DNA of 9,004 nucleotides from Pseudopedobacter sp. (GTDB lineage: Bacteria > Bacteroidota > Bacteroidia > Sphingobacteriales > Sphingobacteriaceae). The stretch spans positions 1 through 9,004 of the forward strand of contig JACMNZ010000117.1 in NCBI GenBank assembly GCA_014378285.1. Reading direction: 5' to 3'. Each line of letters opens with the position of its first letter. The stretch's first letter is position 1. The position numbers and the translations under genes are program-made. Under the pieces are notes generated by a model. The model searched no databases, had not been told where the DNA came from, and saw nothing but the letters and a program-made list of their open reading frames with translations. Below are positions 7,393-9,004 of this stretch, piece by piece.

Positions 7393-7400
7393 TATATTTG
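7393..7400 (+). promoter_or_regulatory. Promoter-like box (TATATTTG) just ahead of the terminator
   Basis: A perfect TAnnTTTG match, the same octamer as before the BatA-like gene, 12 bases after the DUF4199 stop. No -33 element is seen at normal spacing; the nearest upstream TTTG, at 7355-7358, is 34 bases away. Any transcript would run straight into the terminator hairpin, so the box is either chance in A/T-rich DNA, the start of a very short RNA, or a promoter for the glycosyltransferase gene with termination control in between. Confidence 0.25.
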
Positions 7401-7410
7401 AAAAAATTAT

Positions 7411-7446
7411 AAAAACGCTTTATGTTAAACATTTAGCGTTTTTTTT
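7411..7446 (+). terminator. Intrinsic terminator of the BatA-like to DUF4199 operon
   Basis: The left arm AAAAACGCT (7411-7419) pairs perfectly with AGCGTTTTT (7435-7443). Inside is a TT/TT internal loop, a second stem ATGT/ACAT (7422-7425 and 7429-7432) and a TAA loop. The T run covers 7439-7446 (8 T). It begins 30 bases after the DUF4199 stop and is the best terminator in the window. The A-rich left flank means it could also work weakly on the other strand. Confidence 0.85.
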
Positions 7447-7496
7447 ATTCTTAAAATTGTTTTTGGCTTTTTGCCTATTGCTTTAAGCCTGATAAA

Positions 7497-8450
7497 ATGG
7501 ATATTTCTATAGTAGTACCAGCATATAATGAAGTAGAATCTTTACCAGAATTAACTGAGTGGATAAGGAAGGTGATGCAAGAAAAATCTTTTTCTTACGA
7601 GATTTTAATAATTGATGATGGCAGTAATGATGGTACTTTTGATAAGATTGAAGAATTGCATCAAAGCCATGCAGCAGTTAAAGGCGTAAAATTTAGGCGT
7701 AATTATGGTAAGTCGGCAGCTTTAAATGTTGGCTTTGCAGCAGCTCAGGGTGATGTAATCATTACCATGGATGCAGATTTACAAGATTCTCCTGATGAAA
7801 TTCCTGAACTTTATAGAAGAATTAAAGAAGAGAAATTAGATTTAATTTCAGGTTGGAAAAAGAAACGTTACGATCCATTAAGTAAAACCATCCCCACTAA
7901 ATTTTTTAATGCTGCCACCAGAAAAATGTCGGGAATAAACAACCTTCACGATTTTAATTGTGGTTTAAAAGCTTACCGAAAAGAGGTAGTTAAGAATATT
8001 GAGGTGTATGGAGAAATGCATAGATACATTCCTGTATTAGCAAAATGGGCGGGTTTTCATAAAATAGAAGAACAAATTGTAGAGCATAGGGCAAGAAAAT
8101 ACGGAACCACTAAATTTGGCTTTAGCCGATTTATAAACGGATTTTTAGATTTACTATCTATATTTTTTGTTGGGAAATTTGGAAAAAGACCAATGCACTT
8201 TTTTGGTACAATGGGTGTTTTAAGCTTTTTATTAGGAACAATTATGGCGCTTTGGATCATCGGAGAAAAGCTTTACCATATTGCTGCTCACATTAAATTA
8301 GAAAGAGAAGTAACCGAGCAACCATTGTTTTATATTGCCCTAGTAGCGGTTATTTTAGGAAGTCAGCTATTTTTAACAGGTTTTGTTGCAGAACTGGTAT
8401 CAAGAAACTCTGTGAATAGAAATAATTATCAAATAGAGAAAGAGATATAG
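7497..8450 (+). CDS. GT2 glycosyltransferase, polyprenyl-phosphate sugar transferase (DPM1/GtrB/ArnC-like)
   Basis: A 317-aa membrane-anchored family 2 glycosyltransferase of the type that moves a sugar from a nucleotide donor to undecaprenyl or polyprenyl phosphate on the cytoplasmic face of the inner membrane. The order is as in the DPM1-like group. It opens with ISIVVPAYNEVESLPEL, then IIDDGSNDGT (nucleotide binding, Asp 40-41), RRNYGKSAALNVGF, the DxD metal motif in MDADLQDSPDEIP (D92, D94), GWKKKRYDP, NCGLKAYRKEV and HRYIPVLAKWAGF. An amphipathic stretch FINGFLDLLSIFFVGKFGKRP follows, and then two C-terminal membrane helices (about 235-257 and 279-303) like those of GtrB/ArnC. All expected motifs are present. 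The exact sugar cannot be read from sequence. The gene begins 50 bases after the upstream terminator, so it probably has its own promoter or depends on read-through. A second GT2 gene follows after 108 bases. Confidence 0.92.
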   Translation: MDISIVVPAYNEVESLPELTEWIRKVMQEKSFSYEILIIDDGSNDGTFDKIEELHQSHAAVKGVKFRRNYGKSAALNVGFAAAQGDVIITMDADLQDSPDEIPELYRRIKEEKLDLISGWKKKRYDPLSKTIPTKFFNAATRKMSGINNLHDFNCGLKAYRKEVVKNIEVYGEMHRYIPVLAKWAGFHKIEEQIVEHRARKYGTTKFGFSRFINGFLDLLSIFFVGKFGKRPMHFFGTMGVLSFLLGTIMALWIIGEKLYHIAAHIKLEREVTEQPLFYIALVAVILGSQLFLTGFVAELVSRNSVNRNNYQIEKEI

Positions 8451-8499
8451 AAATTCTTTTTTAATTAGCTTTTCCCATTTTTGAATAAGTTTACCTTAA

Positions 8500-8515
8500 A
8501 TAATTAGGTAATTAT
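8500..8515. repeat. Short inverted repeat ATAATTA-GG-TAATTAT between the glycosyltransferase genes
   Basis: A perfect 7-base inverted repeat with a two-base GG spacer, 50 bases after the first glycosyltransferase stop. The loop is too short for a good RNA hairpin, so as DNA it looks more like a dimeric-regulator site or chance in A/T-rich sequence. TCTTTT follows, which is too weak for a terminator. Confidence 0.3.
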
Positions 8516-8524
8516 CTTTTACTC

Positions 8525-8556
8525 CAAATCTTCAAATTAGCAAATCTCCAAATCAC
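8525..8556 (+). repeat. Four 8-base tandem units starting CAAAT, immediately before the second GT gene
   Basis: CAAAT occurs at 8525, 8533, 8541 and 8549, exactly 8 bases apart. The units read CAAATCTT, CAAATTAG, CAAATCTC and CAAATCAC. The array ends two bases before the ATG at 8559, so it forms the probable 5' untranslated region. The spacing is seen directly; any role in translation or as a repeat family is inference. Confidence 0.6.
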
Positions 8557-8558
8557 CC

Positions 8559-9004
8559 ATGTTCTTCTCCATCATCATCCCTTTATTTAATCGTCCACAA
8601 GAGATTGAAGAGCTATTAGCCACTTTGGTTAAGCAAACTTATACCGCTTTTGAGGTTTTAATTATTGAGGATGGCTCAAAAGATGATGCTAAAGAGATTG
8701 TAGATTCTTTTAAAAACGATTTAGACATTCATTACCATTTTAAACCAAACGAAGGACAAGGTTTTGCCCGTAATCTTGGTTTTGAAAAAGCGAAAGGAGA
8801 TTATTTTATCATTTTTGATTCTGATTGTTTAATTCCTTCTAATTATTTAGAAAACGTAAAAAACCATCTTTATAATAATCATTTAGATGCTTTTGGTGGT
8901 CCAGATGATGCACATCATTCTTTTACACCAACTCAAAAAGCCATCAGTTATGCCATGACATCCGTTTTTACCACCGGAGGAATTAGAGGAAAATCTAACA
9001 ATGC
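8559..9004 (+). CDS. GT2 family glycosyltransferase, N-terminal part (cut by the window end)
   Basis: The frame is open from ATG 8559 to the window edge, giving 148 full codons plus a partial Ala codon. The product starts directly with the GT-A fold: MFFSIIIPLFNRPQEIEELL, then LIIEDGSKDD (Glu37, Asp38 of the nucleotide site), NEGQGFARNLGFEKAKGDY (64-82) and the DxD motif FDSDC (D87, D89). GGPDDAHHSFTPTQKAI and FTTGGIRGKSN follow, a pattern I associate with a Bacteroidota GT2 subgroup. There is no signal peptide or N-terminal helix. The acceptor-side motifs and any C-terminal helices are beyond the window. It differs from the preceding DPM1-like enzyme and is probably a separate step in surface glycan or glycolipid synthesis, a role inferred from context. 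The start is well fixed because the fold begins at once and a repeat-like leader precedes it. Confidence 0.88.
   Translation, partial: MFFSIIIPLFNRPQEIEELLATLVKQTYTAFEVLIIEDGSKDDAKEIVDSFKNDLDIHYHFKPNEGQGFARNLGFEKAKGDYFIIFDSDCLIPSNYLENVKNHLYNNHLDAFGGPDDAHHSFTPTQKAISYAMTSVFTTGGIRGKSNN

Noticed and set aside
7465..7489. GGCTT...AAGCC pairing just before the first glycosyltransferase gene, considered as a leader structure
   Set aside because: It is a five-base stem with a 15-base loop, a competing GGC/GCC pairing and no further support.

Overview
The window looks like chromosomal DNA of a Bacteroidota bacterium, most likely a Sphingobacteriaceae (Pedobacter-like) organism. The reasons are the strongly A/T-rich genes, the lack of Shine-Dalgarno sequences before starts, TAnnTTTG-type -7 promoter boxes, and gene families typical of that phylum: a BatA-type long membrane protein, a DUF4199 protein and a DUF3575-like outer-membrane barrel. 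The genus assignment is inference. Every gene I can support is on the + strand, and gene density is high, with no gap above about 110 bases. I saw no mobile element, CRISPR array, tRNA or rRNA.

Layout: (1) 1-832 is the 3' end of alanyl-tRNA synthetase (alaS). (2) 916-1683 holds two small exported proteins, a probable outer-membrane beta-barrel of 172 aa and a 66-aa secreted peptide with a GTG start. (3) 1716-2702 is an orphan 2,3-diketo-L-gulonate reductase-type dehydrogenase (DlgD/YiaK). (4) 2801-7381 is a tight four-gene unit: a BatA/VWA-like membrane protein, a dihydroorotase-family protein, a very acidic unknown protein and a four-helix DUF4199 membrane protein. Gaps are 6, 21 and 24 bases, and a clear intrinsic terminator closes the unit at 7411-7446. 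(5) 7497-9004 carries two successive GT2 glycosyltransferases, one a complete polyprenyl-phosphate/DPM1-like enzyme and the next cut by the window edge.

The most interesting object is the 'dihydroorotase' at 4850-6109. It is clearly homologous to class I PyrC over its length, but the HxHxR metal motif reads NVSFG, the two later histidine ligands read Tyr and Thr, and the catalytic Asp reads Gln. It is therefore probably not a dihydroorotase but a non-catalytic paralogue, comparable in principle to the inactive PyrC' subunit of Pseudomonas aspartate transcarbamoylase. Its six-base gap to a BatA-type membrane protein suggests a role tied to that partner or to pyrimidine-enzyme assembly.

Other points worth a look are -7-like boxes lying only 5-6 bases before the ATGs at 1716 and 2801 (possible leaderless transcripts), a perfect 8-base-periodic CAAAT repeat directly before the second glycosyltransferase, and a promoter-like box placed immediately before the operon terminator.
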